Under the pieces are notes generated by a model. The model was not told the DNA's origin. It did not search any database and saw only the letters and a list, made by a program, of their open reading frames with translations. The translations under genes and the position numbers were made by a program. Shown here piece by piece: positions 29,960-44,200 of a DNA stretch of 64,000 nt. Each line of letters starts with the position of its first letter. Position 1 is the first letter of the stretch. Origin of the DNA: Acanthosepion esculentum (lineage: Eukaryota > Mollusca > Cephalopoda > Sepiida > Sepiidae); contig OZ038479.1 of NCBI GenBank assembly GCA_964036315.1, positions 60,639,393-60,703,392 of the forward strand, read 5' to 3'.

Positions 29960-32900
29960 TATTGAAATATTGAATTTTTTGTTATTTTGGAATAAAGAAG
30001 TTAGAATGCAAATAGAAATATTGCATATTTTGATATGTTTCAATAGAAAAGTTAGAAAACATATTGAAATATTGCATTTTTTGTTATTTTGGAATAAAAA
30101 AGTTAGAATGCAAATAGAAATATTGCATATTTCGATATTTTTCAATAGAAAAGTTACAAAACACATTGAAATATTCCATCTTTTGTTATTTTGCAATAAA
30201 AAAGGTAGAATGCAAATAGAAATATTGCATATTTTGTTATTTTTCAATAGAAAAGTTAGAAAACATATTGAAATATTGCATTTTTTGTTATTTTGGAATA
30301 AAAAAGTTAGAATGCAAATAGAAATATTGCATATTTTTATATGTTTCAATAGAAAAGTTAGAAAACATATTGAAATATTGCATCTTTTGTCATTTTGCAA
30401 TAAAAAAGTTAGAATGCAAATAGAAATAATGCATATTTTGATATTTTTCAATAGAAAAGTTAGAAAACACATTGAAATATTGCATCTTTTGTCATTTTGC
30501 AATAAAAAAGTTAGAATGCAAATAGAAATATTGCATATTTTGATATGTTTCAATAGAAAAGTTAGAAAACATATTGAAATATTGCATCTTTTGTTATTTT
30601 GGAATAAAAACGTTAGAATGCAAATAGAAATATTGCATATTTTGATATGTTTCAATAGAAAAGTTAGAAAACATATTGAAATATTGCATATTTTGTTATT
30701 TTGGAATAAAAACGTTAGAATGCAAATGTATATTTTTATATTTTTCAATAGTAAAGTTAGAAAACACATTGAAATATTGCATCTTTTGTTATTTAGCACT
30801 AAAAACGTTAGAATGCAAATAGAAATACTAAATATTTTGTTATTTTTCAATAGAAAAGTTAGAAAACATATTGAAATATTGCATCTTTTGTTATTTTGCA
30901 ATAAAAAAGTTAGAATGCAAATAGAAATATTGCATATTTTGATATTTTTCAATAGAAAAGTTAGGAAACACATTGAAATATTGCATCTTTTGTTGTTTTG
31001 CAATAAAAAAGTTAGAATGCAAATAGAAATAATGTATATTTTTATATTTTTCAATAGAAAAGTTAGAAAACATATTGAAATATTGCATCTCTTGTTATTT
31101 TGGAATAAAAACGTTAGAATGCAAATAGAAATATTGCATATTTTGATATGTTTCAATAGAAAAGTTAGAAAACATATTGAAATATTGCATCTTTTGTTAT
31201 TTTGGAAAAAAACGTTAGAATGCAAATAGAAATATTGCATATTTTGATATGTTTCAATAGAAAAGTTAGAAAACATATAGAAATATTGCATTTTTTGTTA
31301 TTTTGGAATAAAAAAGTTAGAATGAAAATAGAAATATTGCATATTTTGATATTTTTCAATAGAAAAGTTAGAAAACACATTGAAATATTGCATCTTTTGT
31401 TATTTTGCAATAAAAAAGTTAGAATGCAAATAGAAATAATGTATATTTTTATATTTTTCAATAGAAAAGTTAGAAAACATATTGAAATATTGCATCTTTT
31501 GTTATTTTGGAATATAAACGTTAGAATGCAAATAGAAATATTGCATATTTTGATATGTTTCAATAGAAAAGTTAGAAAACATATTGAAATATTGCATATT
31601 TTGTTATTTTGGAATAAAAACGTTAGAATGCAAATAGAAATACTAAATATTTTGTTATTTTTCAATAGAAAAGTTAGATAACATATTGAAATATTGCATC
31701 TTTTGTTATTTTGCAATAAAAACGTTAGAATGCAAAAAGAAATACTAAATATTTTGTAATTTTTCAATAGAAAAGTTAGAAAACATATTGAAATATTGCA
31801 TCTTTTGTTATTTTGCAATAAAAAAGTTAGAATGCAAATAGAAATAATGTATATTTTTATATTTTTCAATAGAAAAGTTAGAAAACATATTGAAATATTG
31901 CACCTTTTGTTATTTTGGAATAAAAAAGTTAGAATGCAAATCGAAATATTGCATATTTTGATATGTTTCAATAGAAAAGTTAGAAAACATATTGAAATAT
32001 TGCATCTTTTGTTATTTTGCAATAAAAAAGTTAGAATGCAAATAGAAATATTGCATATTTTGATATTTTTCAATAGAAAAGTTAGGAAACACATTGAAAT
32101 ATTGCATCTTTTGTTGTTTTGCAATAAAAAAGTTAGAATGCAAATAGAAATATTGCATATTTTGATATGTTTCAATAGAAAAGTTAGAAAACATATTGAA
32201 ATATTGCATATTTTGTTATTTTGGAATAAAAACGTTAGAATGCAAATAGAAATAATGTATATTTTTATATTTTTCAATAGTAAAGTTAGAAAACACATTG
32301 AAATATTGCATCTTTTGTTATTTAGCACTAAAAACGTTAGAATGCAAATAGAAATACTAAATATTTTGTTATTTTTCAATAGAAAACTTAGAAAACATAT
32401 TGAAATATTGCATCTTTTGTTATTTTGCAATAAAAACGTTAGAATGCAAAAAGAAATACTAAATATTTTGTTATTTTTCAATAGAAAAGTTAGAAAACAT
32501 ATTGAAATATTGCATCTTTTGTTATTTTGCAATAAAAAAGTTAGAATGCAAATAGAAATAATGTATATTTTTATATTTTTCAATAGAAAAGTTAGAAAAC
32601 ATATTGAAATATTGCACCTTTTGTTATTTTGGAATAAAAAAGTTAGAATGCAAATCGAAATATTGCATATTTTGATATGTTTCAATAGAAAAGTTAGAAA
32701 ACATATTGAAATATTGCATCTTTTGTTATTTTGCAATAAAAAAGTTAGAATGCAAATAGAAATATTGCATATTTTGATATGTTTCAATAGAAAAGATAGA
32801 AAACATATTGAAATATTGCATTTTTTGTTATTTTGGAATAAAAAAGTTAGAATGCAAATAGAAATATTGCATATTTTGATATGTTTCAATAGAATAGTTA

Positions 32901-34540
32901 GAAAACATATTGAAATATTGCATTTTTTGTTATTTTGGAATAAAAAAGGTAGAATGCAAATAGAAATATTGCATATTTCGATATTTTTCAATAGAAAAGT
33001 TAGAAAACACATTGAAATATTGCATCTTTTGTCATTTTGCAATAAAAAAGTTAGAATGCAAATAGAAATATTGCATATTTTGATATTTTTCAATAGAAAA
33101 GTTAGAAAACACATTGAAATATTGCATCTTTTGTTATTTTGCAATAAAAAAGTTAGAATGCAAATAGAAATAATGTATATTTTGATATGTTTCAATGGAA
33201 AAGTTAGAAAACATATTGAAATATTGCTTTTTTTGTTATTTTGGAATAAAAAAGTTAGAATGCAAATAGAAATATTGCATATTTCGATATTTTTCAATAT
33301 AAAAGTTAGAAAACACGTTGAAATATTACATCTTTTTTTATTTTGCAATAAAAAAGTTAGAATGCAAATAGATATATTGAATATTTTTTTATTTTTCAAT
33401 AGAAAAGTTAGAAAACATATTGAAATATTGCATTTTTTGTTATTTTGGAATAAAAAAGTTAGAATGCAAATAGAAATATTGTATATTTTGATATATTTCA
33501 ATAGAAAAAGTTAGAAAACATATTGAAATATTGTATTTTTTGTTATTTTGGAATAAAAAAGTTAGAATGCAAATAGAAATATTGCATATTTTGATATGTT
33601 TCAATAGAAAAGTTACAAAACATATTGAAATATTGCATTTTTTGTTATTTTGGAATAAAAAAGTTAGAATGCAAATAGAAATATTGCATATTTTGATATG
33701 TTTCAATAGAAAAGTTAGAAAACATATTGAAATATTGCATTTTTTGTTATTTTGGAATAAAAAAGTTAGAATGCAAATAGAAATATTGCATATTTTGACA
33801 TTTTTCAATAGAAAAGTTAGAAAACACATTGAAATATTGCATCTTTTGTTATTTTGCAATAAAAAAGTTAGAATGCAAATAGAAATAATGTATATTTTTA
33901 TATTTTTCAATAGAAAAGTTAGAAAACATATTGAAATATTGCATCTTTTGTTATTTTGCAATAAAAATGTTAGAATGCAAATAGAAATATTGCATATTTT
34001 GATATGTTTCAATAGAAAAGTTAGAAAACATATTGAAATATTGCATTTTTTGTTATTTTGGAATAAAAAAGTTAGAATGCAAATAGAAATATTGCATATT
34101 TTGATATGTTTCAATAGAAAAGTTAGAAAACATATTGAAATATTGCATATTTTGTTATTTTGGAATAAAAACGTTAGAATGCAAATAGAAATAATGTATA
34201 TTTTTATATTTTTTAATAGTAAAGTTTGAAAACACATTGAAATATTGCATCTTTTGTTATTTAGCACTAAAAACGTTAGAATGCAAATAGAAATACTAAA
34301 TATTTTGTTATTTTTCAAAAGAAAAGTTAGAAAACATATTGAAATATAGCATCTTTTGTTATTTTGCAATAAAAACGTTAGAATGCAAAAAGAAATACTA
34401 AATATTTTGTTATTTTTCAATAGAAAAGTTAGAAAACATATTGAAATATTGCATTTTTTGTTATTTTGGAATAAAAAAGTTAGAATGCAAATAGAAATAT
34501 TGTATATTTTGATATGTTTCATTAGAAAAGTTAGAAAACA
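29960..34540. repeat. 4,581-bp higher-order block, copy a
   Basis: From about 29,960 the sequence recurs from about 34,541 at an offset of 4,581 bp (45 dimers minus 9 bp). Rare markers shared by both copies are TATTGAATTTTTTG (29,968 and 34,549) and AAAAAAGGTAGAATG. A 9-bp deletion giving GAATGCAAATGTATATT is also shared (about 30,720 and 35,301), as are GTTAGGAAACAC, TTGCACCTTTTG, GCAAATCGAAATATT and TTTGGAATATAAACG. The 9-bp loss also explains the non-multiple of 102. The block contains dimers with TTATTTAGCACTAAAAACG followed by ATACTAAATATTTTG, a variant pair confined to 23-41 kb. Confidence 0.85.
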
Positions 34541-37500
34541 TATTGAAATATTGAATTTTTTGTTATTTTGGAATAAAGAAGTTAGAATGCAAATAGAAAT
34601 ATTGCATATTTTGATATGTTTCAATAGAAAAGTTAGAAAACATATTGAAATATTGCATTTTTTGTTATTTTGGAATAAAAAAGTTAGAATGCAAATAGAA
34701 ATATTGCATATTTCGATATTTTTCAATAGAAAAGTTACAAAACACATTGAAATATTCCATCTTTTGTTATTTTGCAATAAAAAAGGTAGAATGCAAATAG
34801 AAATATTGCATATTTTGTTATTTTTCAATAGAAAAGTTAGAAAACATATTGAAATATTGCATTTTTTGTTATTTTGGAATAAAAAAGTTAGAATGCAAAT
34901 AGAAATATTTCATATTTTTATATGTTTCAATAGAAAAGTTAGAAAACATATTGAAATATTGCATCTTTTGTCATTTTGCAATAAAAAAGTTAGAATGCAA
35001 ATAGAAATAATGCATATTTTGATATTTTTCAATAGAAAAGTTAGAAAACACATTGAAATATTGCATCTTTTGTCATTTTGCAATAAAAAAGTTAGAATGC
35101 AAATAGAAATATTGCATATTTTGATATGTTTCAATAGAAAAGTTAGAAAACATATTGAAATATTGCATCTTTTGTTATTTTGGAATAAAAACGTTAGAAT
35201 GCAAATAGAAATATTGCATATTTTGATATGTTTCAATAGAAAAGTTAGAAAACATATTGAAATATTGCATATTTTGTTATTTTGGAATAAAAACGTTAGA
35301 ATGCAAATGTATATTTTTATATTTTTCAATAGTAAAGTTAGAAAACACATTGAAATATTGCATCTTTTGTTATTTAGCACTAAAAACGTTAGAATGCAAA
35401 TAGAAATACTAAATATTTTGTTATTTTTCAATAGAAAAGTTAGAAAACATATTGAAATATTGCATCTTTTGTTATTTTGCAATAAAAAAGTTAGAATGCA
35501 AATAGAAATATTGCATATTTTGATATTTTTCAATAGAAAAGTTAGGAAACACATTGAAATATTGCATCTTTTGTTGTTTTGCAATAAAAAAGTTAGAATG
35601 CAAATAGAAATAATGTATATTTTTATATTTTTCAATAGAAAAGTTAGAAAACATATTGAAATATTGCATCTCTTGTTATTTTGGAATAAAAACGTTAGAA
35701 TGCAAATAGAAATATTGCATATTTTGATATGTTTCAATAGAAAAGTTAGAAAACATATTGAAATATTGCATCTTTTGTTATTTTGGAAAAAAACGTTAGA
35801 ATGCAAATAGAAATATTGCATATTTTGATATGTTTCAATAGAAAAGTTAGAAAACATATAGAAATATTGCATTTTTTGTTATTTTGGAATAAAAAAGTTA
35901 GAATGAAAATAGAAATATTGCATATTTTGATATTTTTCAATAGAAAAGTTAGAAAACACATTGAAATATTGCATCTTTTGTTATTTTGCAATAAAAAAGT
36001 TAGAATGCAAATAGAAATAATGTATATTTTTATATTTTTCAATAGAAAAGTTAGAAAACATATTGAAATATTGCATCTTTTGTTATTTTGGAATATAAAC
36101 GTTAGAATGCAAATAGAAATATTGCATATTTTGATATGTTTCAATAGAAAAGTTAGAAAACATATTGAAATATTGCATATTTTGTTATTTTGGAATAAAA
36201 ACGTTAGAATGCAAATAGAAATACTAAATATTTTGTTATTTTTCAATAGAAAAGTTAGATAACATATTGAAATATTGCATCTTTTGTTATTTTGCAATAA
36301 AAACGTTAGAATGCAAAAAGAAATACTAAATATTTTTTAATTTTTCAATAGAAAAGTTAGAAAACATATTGAAATATTGCATCTTTTGTTATTTTGCAAT
36401 AAAAAAGTTAGAATGCAAATAGAAATAATGTATATTTTTATATTTTTCAATAGAAAAGTTAGAAAACATATTGAAATATTGCACCTTTTGTTATTTTGGA
36501 ATAAAAAAGTTAGAATGCAAATCGAAATATTGCATATTTTGATATGTTTCAATAGAAAAGTTAGAAAACATATTGAAATATTGCATCTTTTGTTATTTTG
36601 CAATAAAAAAGTTAGAATGCAAATAGAAATATTGCATATTTTGATATTTTTCAATAGAAAAGTTAGGAAACACATTGAAATATTGCATCTTTTGTTGTTT
36701 TGCAATAAAAAAGTTAGAATGCAAATAGAAATATTGCATATTTTGATATGTTTCAATAGGAAAGTTAGAAAACATATTGAAATATTGCATATTTTGTTAT
36801 TTTGGAATAAAAACGTTAGAATGCAAATAGAAATAATGTATATTTTTATATTTTTCAATAGTAAAGTTAGAAAACACATTGAAATATTGCATCTTTTGTT
36901 ATTTAGCACTAAAAACGTTAGAATGCAAATAGAAATACTAAATATTTTGTTATTTTTCAATAGAAAACTTAGAAAACATATTGAAATATTGCATCTTTTG
37001 TTATTTTGCAATAAAAACGTTAGAATGCAAAAAGAAATACTAAATATTTTGTTATTTTTCAATAGAAAAGTTAGAAAACATATTGAAATATTGCATCTTT
37101 TGTTATTTTGCAATAAAAAAGTTAGAATGCAAATAGAAATAATGTATATTTTTATATTTTTCAATAGAAAAGTTAGAAAACATATTGAAATATTGCACCT
37201 TTTGTTATTTTGGAATAAAAAAGTTAGAATGCAAATCGAAATATTGCATATTTTGATATGTTTCAATAGAAAAGTTAGAAAACATATTGAAATATTGCAT
37301 CTTTTGTTATTTTGCAATAAAAAAGTTAGAATGCAAATAGAAATATTGCATATTTTGATATGTTTCAATAGAAAAGATAGAAAACATATTGAAATATTGC
37401 ATTTTTTGTTATTTTGGAATAAAAAAGTTAGAATGCAAATAGAAATATTGCATATTTTGATATGTTTCAATAGAATAGTTAGAAAACATATTGAAATATT

Positions 37501-39520
37501 GCATTTTTTGTTATTTTGGAATAAAAAAGGTAGAATGCAAATAGAAATATTGCATATTTCGATATTTTTCAATAGAAAAGTTAGAAAACACATTGAAATA
37601 TTGCATCTTTTGTTATTTTGCAATAAAAAAGTTAGAATGCAAATAGAAATAATGTATATTTTGATATGTTTCAATGGAAAAGTTAGAAAACATATTGAAA
37701 TATTGCTTTTTTTGTTATTTTGGAATAAAAAAGTTAGAATGCAAATAGAAATATTGCATATTTCGATATTTTTCAATATAAAAGTTAGAAAACACGTTGA
37801 AATATTACATCTTTTTTTATTTTGCAATAAAAAAGTTAGAATGCAAATAGATATATTGAATATTTTTTTATTTTTCAATAGAAAAGTTAGAAAACATATT
37901 GAAATATTGCATTTTTTGTTATTTTGGAATAAAAAAGTTAGAATGCAAATAGAAATATTGTATATTTTGATATATTTCAATAGAAAAAGTTAGAAAACAT
38001 ATTGAAATATTGCATTTTTTGTTATTTTGGAATAAAAAAGTTAGAATGCAAATAGAAATATTGCATATTTTGATATGTTTCAATAGAAAAGTTACAAAAC
38101 ATATTGAAATATTGCATTTTTTGTTATTTTGGAATAAAAAAGTTAGAATGCAAATAGAAATATTGCATATTTTGATATGTTTCAATAGAAAAGTTAGAAA
38201 ACATATTGAAATATTGCATTTTTTGTTATTTTGGAATAAAAAAGTTAGAATGCAAATAGAAATATTGCATATTTTGACATTTTTCAATAGAAAAGTTAGA
38301 AAACACATTGAAATATTGCATCTTTTGTTATTTTGCAATAAAAAAGTTAGAATGCAAATAGAAATAATGTATATTTTTATATTTTTCAATAGAAAAGTTA
38401 GAAAACATATTGAAATATTGCATCTTTTGTTATTTTGCAATAAAAATGTTAGAATGCAAATAGAAATATTGCATATTTTGTTATTTTTCAATAGAAAAGT
38501 TAGAAAACATATTGAAATATTGCATTTTTTGTTGTTTTGGAATAAAAAAGTTAGAATGCAAATAGAAATATTGCATATTTTGATATATTTCAATAGAAAA
38601 GTTAGAAAACATATTGAAATATTGCATTTTTTGTTATTTTTGAATAAAAACGTTAGAATGCAAATAGAAATAATGTATATTGTTATATTTTTGAATAGTA
38701 AAGTTAGAAAACACATTGAAATATTGCATCTTTTGTTATTTAGCACTAAAAACTTTAGAATGCAAATAGAAATACTAAATATTTTGTTATTTTTCAATAG
38801 AAAAGTTAGAAAACATATTGAAATATTGCATTTTTTTTTATTTTGCAATAAAAACGTTAGAATGCAAAAAGAAATACTAAATATTTTGTTATTTTTCAAT
38901 AGAAAAGTTAGAAAACATATTGAAATATTGCATCTCTTGTTATTTTGGAATAAAAACGTTAGAATGCAAATAGAAATATTGCATATTTTGATATGTTTCA
39001 ATAGAAAAGTTAGAAAACATATTGAAATATTGCATTTTTTGTTATTTTGGAATAAAAAAGTTAGAATGCAAATAGAAATATTGCATATTTTGATATGTTT
39101 CAATAGAAAAGTTAGAAAACATATTGAAATATTGCATATTTTGTTATTTTGGAATAAAAACGTTAGAATGCAAATAGAAATAATGTATATTTTTATATTT
39201 TTTAATAGTAAAGTTAGAAAACACATTGAAATATTGCATCTTTTGTTATTTAGCACTAAAAACGTTAGAATGCAAATAGAAATACTAAATATTTTGTTAT
39301 TTTTCAAAAGAAAAGTTAGAAAACATATTGAAATATAGCATCTTTTGTTATTTTGCAATAAAAACGTTAGAATGCAAAAAGAAATACTAAATATTTTGTT
39401 ATTTTTCAATAGAAAAGTTAGAAAACATATTGAAATATTGCATTTTTTGTTATTTTGGAATAAAAAAGTTAGAATGCAAATAGAAATATTGTATATTTTG
39501 ATATGTTTCATTAGAAAAGT
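34541..39520. repeat. 4.58-kb higher-order block, copy b (one loss, one gain)
   Basis: This is the second copy of 29,960-34,540. The offset is 4,581 bp up to about 37,600, then 4,479 bp, meaning one dimer of copy a (about 33,010-33,110) is missing here. After about 38,435 the offset becomes 4,989 bp, a gain of 510 bp (five dimers) lying between about 38,435 and 38,945. Copy b carries a private change, CAATAGGAAAGTTAG at about 36,755. That change marks a later partial copy at about 40,606. Confidence 0.8.
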
Positions 39521-40185
39521 TAGAAAACATATTGAAATATTGCATTTTTTGTTATTTTGGAATAAAAAAGTTAGAATGAAAATAGAAATATTGCATATTT
39601 TGATATTTTTCAATAGAAAAGTTAGAAAACATATTGAAATATTGCATTTTTTGTTATTTTGGAATAAAAAAGTTAGAATGGAAATATTAAATATTTTGAT
39701 ATTTTTCAATAGAAAAGTTAGAAAACACATTGAAATATTGCATCTTTTGTTATTTTGCAAAAAAAAGTTAGAATGCAAATAGAAATAATGTATATTTTTA
39801 TATTTTTCAATAGAAAAGTTAGAAAACATATTGAAATATTGCATCTTTTGTTATTTTGCAATAAAAAAGTTAGAATGCAAATAGAAATATTGCATATTTT
39901 GATGTTTCAATAGAAAAGTTAGAAAACATTGAAATTTTGCAATAAAAATGTTAGAATGCAAATAGAAATATTGCATATTTTGTTATTTTTCAATAGAAAA
40001 GTTAGAAAACATATTGAAATATTGCATCTTTTGTTATTTTAGAATAAAAAAGTTGGAATGCAAATAGAAATATTGCATATTTTGTTATTTTTCCATAGAA
40101 AAGTTAGAAAACATATTGAAATATTGCATTTTTTGTTATTTTGGAATAAAAAAGTTAGAATGCAAATAGAAATATTGCATATTTT

Positions 40186-40830
40186 GATATTTTTCAATAG
40201 AAAAGTTAGAAAACACATTGAAATATTGCATCTTTTGTTATTTTGCAATAAAAAAGTTAGAATGCAAATAGAAATAATGTATATTTTTATATTTTTCAAT
40301 AGAAAAGTTAGAAAACATATTGAAATATTGCACCTTTTGTTATTTTGGAATAAAAAAGTTAGAATGCAAATCGAAATATTGCATATTTTGATATGTTTCA
40401 ATAGAAAAGTTAGAAAACATATTGAAATATTGCATCTTTTGTTATTTTGCAATAAAAAAGTTAGAATGCAAATAGAAATATTGCATATTTTGATATTTTT
40501 CAATAGAAAAGTTAGGAAACACATTGAAATATTGCATCTTTTGTTGTTTTGCAATAAAAAAGTTAGAATGCAAATAGAAATATTGCATATTTTGATATGT
40601 TTCAATAGGAAAGTTAGAAAACATATTGAAATATTGCATATTTTGTTATTTTGGAATAAAAACGTTAGAATGCAAATAGAAATAATGTATATTTTTATAT
40701 TTTTCAATAGTAAAGTTAGAAAACACATTGAAATATTGCATCTTTTGTTATTTAGCACTAAAAACGTTAGAATGCAAATAGAAATACTAAATATTTTGTT
40801 ATTTTTCAATAGAAAAGTTAGAAAACATAT
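40186..40830. repeat. Partial copy derived from block copy b
   Basis: This segment matches 36,337-36,981 at an offset of 3,849 bp. It includes CAATAGGAAAGTTAG (about 40,606), which is present in copy b but not at the matching place in copy a. So it descends from copy b or an identical sister. It also carries TTGCACCTTTTG, GCAAATCGAAATATT, GTTAGGAAACAC and TTATTTAGCACT. Confidence 0.75.
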
Positions 40831-41027
40831 TGAAATATAGCATCTTTTGTTATTTTGCAATAAAAACGTTAGAATGCAAAAAGAAATACTAAATATTTTG
40901 TTATTTTTCAATAGCAAAGTTAGAAAACATCTTGAAATATTGCATCTTTTGTTATTTTGCAATAAAAAAGTTAGAATGCAAATAGAAATATTGCATATTT
41001 TGATATGTTTCAATAGAAAAGTTAGAA

Positions 41028-41227
41028 AACATTGAAATATTGCATCTTTTGTTATTTTGCAATAAAAACGTTAGAATGCAAATAGAAATATTGCATATTT
41101 TTTTATTTTTCAATAGAAAAGTTAGAAAACATTGAAATATTGCATCTTTTGTTATTTTGCAATAAAAACGTTAGAATGCAAATAGAAATATTGCATATTT
41201 TTTTATTTTTCAATAGAAAAGTTAGAA
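41028..41227. repeat. Perfect 100-bp dimer tandem pair
   Basis: Two adjacent copies of one dimer appear identical base for base, with a unit of 100 bp instead of 102 because the A monomer carries the 2-bp deletion GAAAACATTG. Both contain the B variant GCAATAAAAACG and the A variant GCATATTTTTTTATTTTTC. This is a very recent single-dimer duplication. The same deletion opens the following unit at about 41,228. Confidence 0.85.
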
Positions 41228-44200
41228 AACATTGAAATATTACATTTTTTGTTATTTTGGAATAAAAAAGTTAGAATGCAAATAGAAATATTGGATATTT
41301 TGATATTTTTCAATACAAAAGTTAGAAAACACATTGAAATATTGCATCTTTTGTTATTTTGCAATAAAAAAGTTAGAATGCAAATAGAAATAATGTATAT
41401 TTTTATATTTTTCAATAGAAAAGTTAGAAAACATTGAAATATTGCATTTTTTGTTATTTTGGAATAAAAAAGTTAGAATGCAAATAGAAATATTGTATAT
41501 TTTGATATGTTTCAATAGAAAAGTTAGAAAACATATTGAAATATTGCATTTTTTGTTATTTTGGAATAAAAAAGTTAGAATGCAAATAGAAATATTGCAT
41601 ATTTTGATATGTTTCATTAGAAAAGTTAGAAAACATATTGAAATATTGCATTTTTTGTTATTTTGGAATAAAAAAGTTAGAATGAAAATAGAAATATTGC
41701 ATATTTTGATATTTTTCAATAGGAAAGTTAGAAAACACATTGAAATATTGCATCTTTTGTTATTTTGCAATAAAAAAGTTAGAATGCAAATAGAAATAAT
41801 GTATATTTTTATATTTTTCAATAGAAAAGTTAGAAAACATTGAAATGTTGCATTTTTTGTTATTTTGGAATAAAAAAGTTAGAATGCAAATAGAAATATT
41901 GCATATTTTGATGTTTCAATAGAAAAGTCAGAAAACATTGAAATATTGCATCTTTTGTTATTTTGCAATAAAAACATTAGAATGCAAATAGAAATATTGC
42001 ATATTTTTTTATTTTTCAATTGAAAAGTTAGAAAACATATTGAAATATTGCATCTTTTGTTATTTTAGAATAAAAAAGTTAGAATGCAAATAGAAATATT
42101 GCATATTTTGTTATTTTTCCATAGAAAAGTTAGAAAACATATTGAAATATTGCATTTTTTGTTATTTTGGAATAAAAAAGTTTGAATGCAAATAGAAGTA
42201 TTGCATATTTTGATATGTTTCAATAGAAAAGTTAGAAAACATTGAAATATTACATTTTTTGTTATTTTGGAATAAAAAAGTTCGAATGCAAATAGAAATA
42301 TTGCATATTTTGATATTTTTCAATAGAAAAGTTAGAAAACACATTGAAATATTGCATCTTTTGTTATTTTGCAATAAAAAAGTTAGAATGCAAATAGAAA
42401 TAATGTATATTTTTATATTTTTCAATAGAAAAGTTAGAAAACATTGAAATATTGCATTTTTTGTTATTTTGGAATAAAAAAGTTAGAATGCAAATAGAAA
42501 TATTGTATATTTTGATATGTTTCATTAGAAAAGTTAGAAAACATATTGAAATATTGCATTTTTTGTTATTTTGGAATAAAAAAGTTAGAATGAAAATAGA
42601 AATATTGCATCTTTTGTTATTTTGGAATAAAAACGTTAGAATGCAAATAGAAATATTGCATATTTTGATATGTTTCAATAGAAGAGTTAGAAAACATATT
42701 GAAATATTGCATTTTTTGTTATTTTGGAATAAAAAAGTTAGAATGCAAATAGAAATATTGCATATTTTGATATGTTTCAATAGAAAAGTTAGAAAACATT
42801 GAAATATTACATTTTTTGTTATTTTGGAATAAAAAAGTTAGAATGCAAATAGAAATATTGCATATTTTGATATTTTTCAATAGAAAAGTTAGAAAACATA
42901 TTGAAATATTGCATTTTTTGTTATTTTGGAATAAAAAAGTTAGAATGAAAATAGAAATATTGCATATTTTGATATTTTTCAATAGAAAAGTTAGAAAACA
43001 CATTGAAATATTGCATCTTTTGTTATTTTGCAATAAAAAAGTTAGAATGCAAATAGAAATAATGTATATTTTTATATTTTTCAATAGAAAAGTTAGAAAA
43101 CATATTGAAATATTGCATCTTTTGTTATTTTGGAATAAAAACGTTAGAATGCAAATAGAAATATTGCATATTTTGATATGTTTCAATAGAAGAGTTAGAA
43201 AACATATTGAAATATTGCATTTTTTGTTATTTTGGAATAAAAAAGTTAGAATGCAAATAGAAATATTGCATATTTTGATATGTTTCAATAGAAAAGTTAG
43301 AAAACATATTGAAATATTGCATCTTTTGTTATTTTGGAATAAAAACGTTAGAATGCAAATAGAAATATTGCATATTTTGTTATTTTTCAATAGAAAAGTT
43401 AGAAAACATATTGAAATATTGCATCTTTTGTTATTTTAGAATAAAAAAGTTAGAATGCAAATAGAAATATTGCATATTTTGTTATTTTTCCATAGAAAAG
43501 TTAGAAAACATATTGAAATATTGCATTTTTTGTTATTTTGGAATAAAAAAGTTTGAATGCAAATAGAAGTATTGCATATTTTGATATGTTTCAATAGAAA
43601 AGTTAGAAAACATTGAAATATTGCATTTTTTGTTATTTTGGAATAAAAAAGTTAGAATGCAAATAGAAATATTGCATATTTTGATATTTTTCAATAGAAA
43701 AGTTAGAAAACACATTGAAATGTTGCATCTTTTGTTATTTTGCAATAAAAAAGTTAGAATGCAAATAGAAATAATGCATATTCTTATATTTTTCAATAGA
43801 AAAGTTAGAAAACATATTGAAATATTGCATCTTTTGTTATTTTGGAATAAAAACGTTAGAATGCAAATAGAAATATTGCATATTTTGATATGTTTCAATA
43901 GAAGAGTTAGAAAACATATTGAAATATTGCATTTTTTGTTATTTTGGAATAAAAAAGTTAGAATGCAAATAGAAATATTGCATATTTTGATATGTTTCAA
44001 TAGAAAAGTTAGAAAACATATTGAAATATTGCATCTTTTGTTATTTTGGAATAAAAACGTTAGAATGCAAATAGAAATATTGCATATTTTGTTATTTTTC
44101 AATAGAAAAGTTAGAAAACATATTGAAATATTGCATCTTTTGTTATTTTTCAATAGAAAAGTTAGAAAACATATTGAAATATTGCATCTTTTGTTATTTT

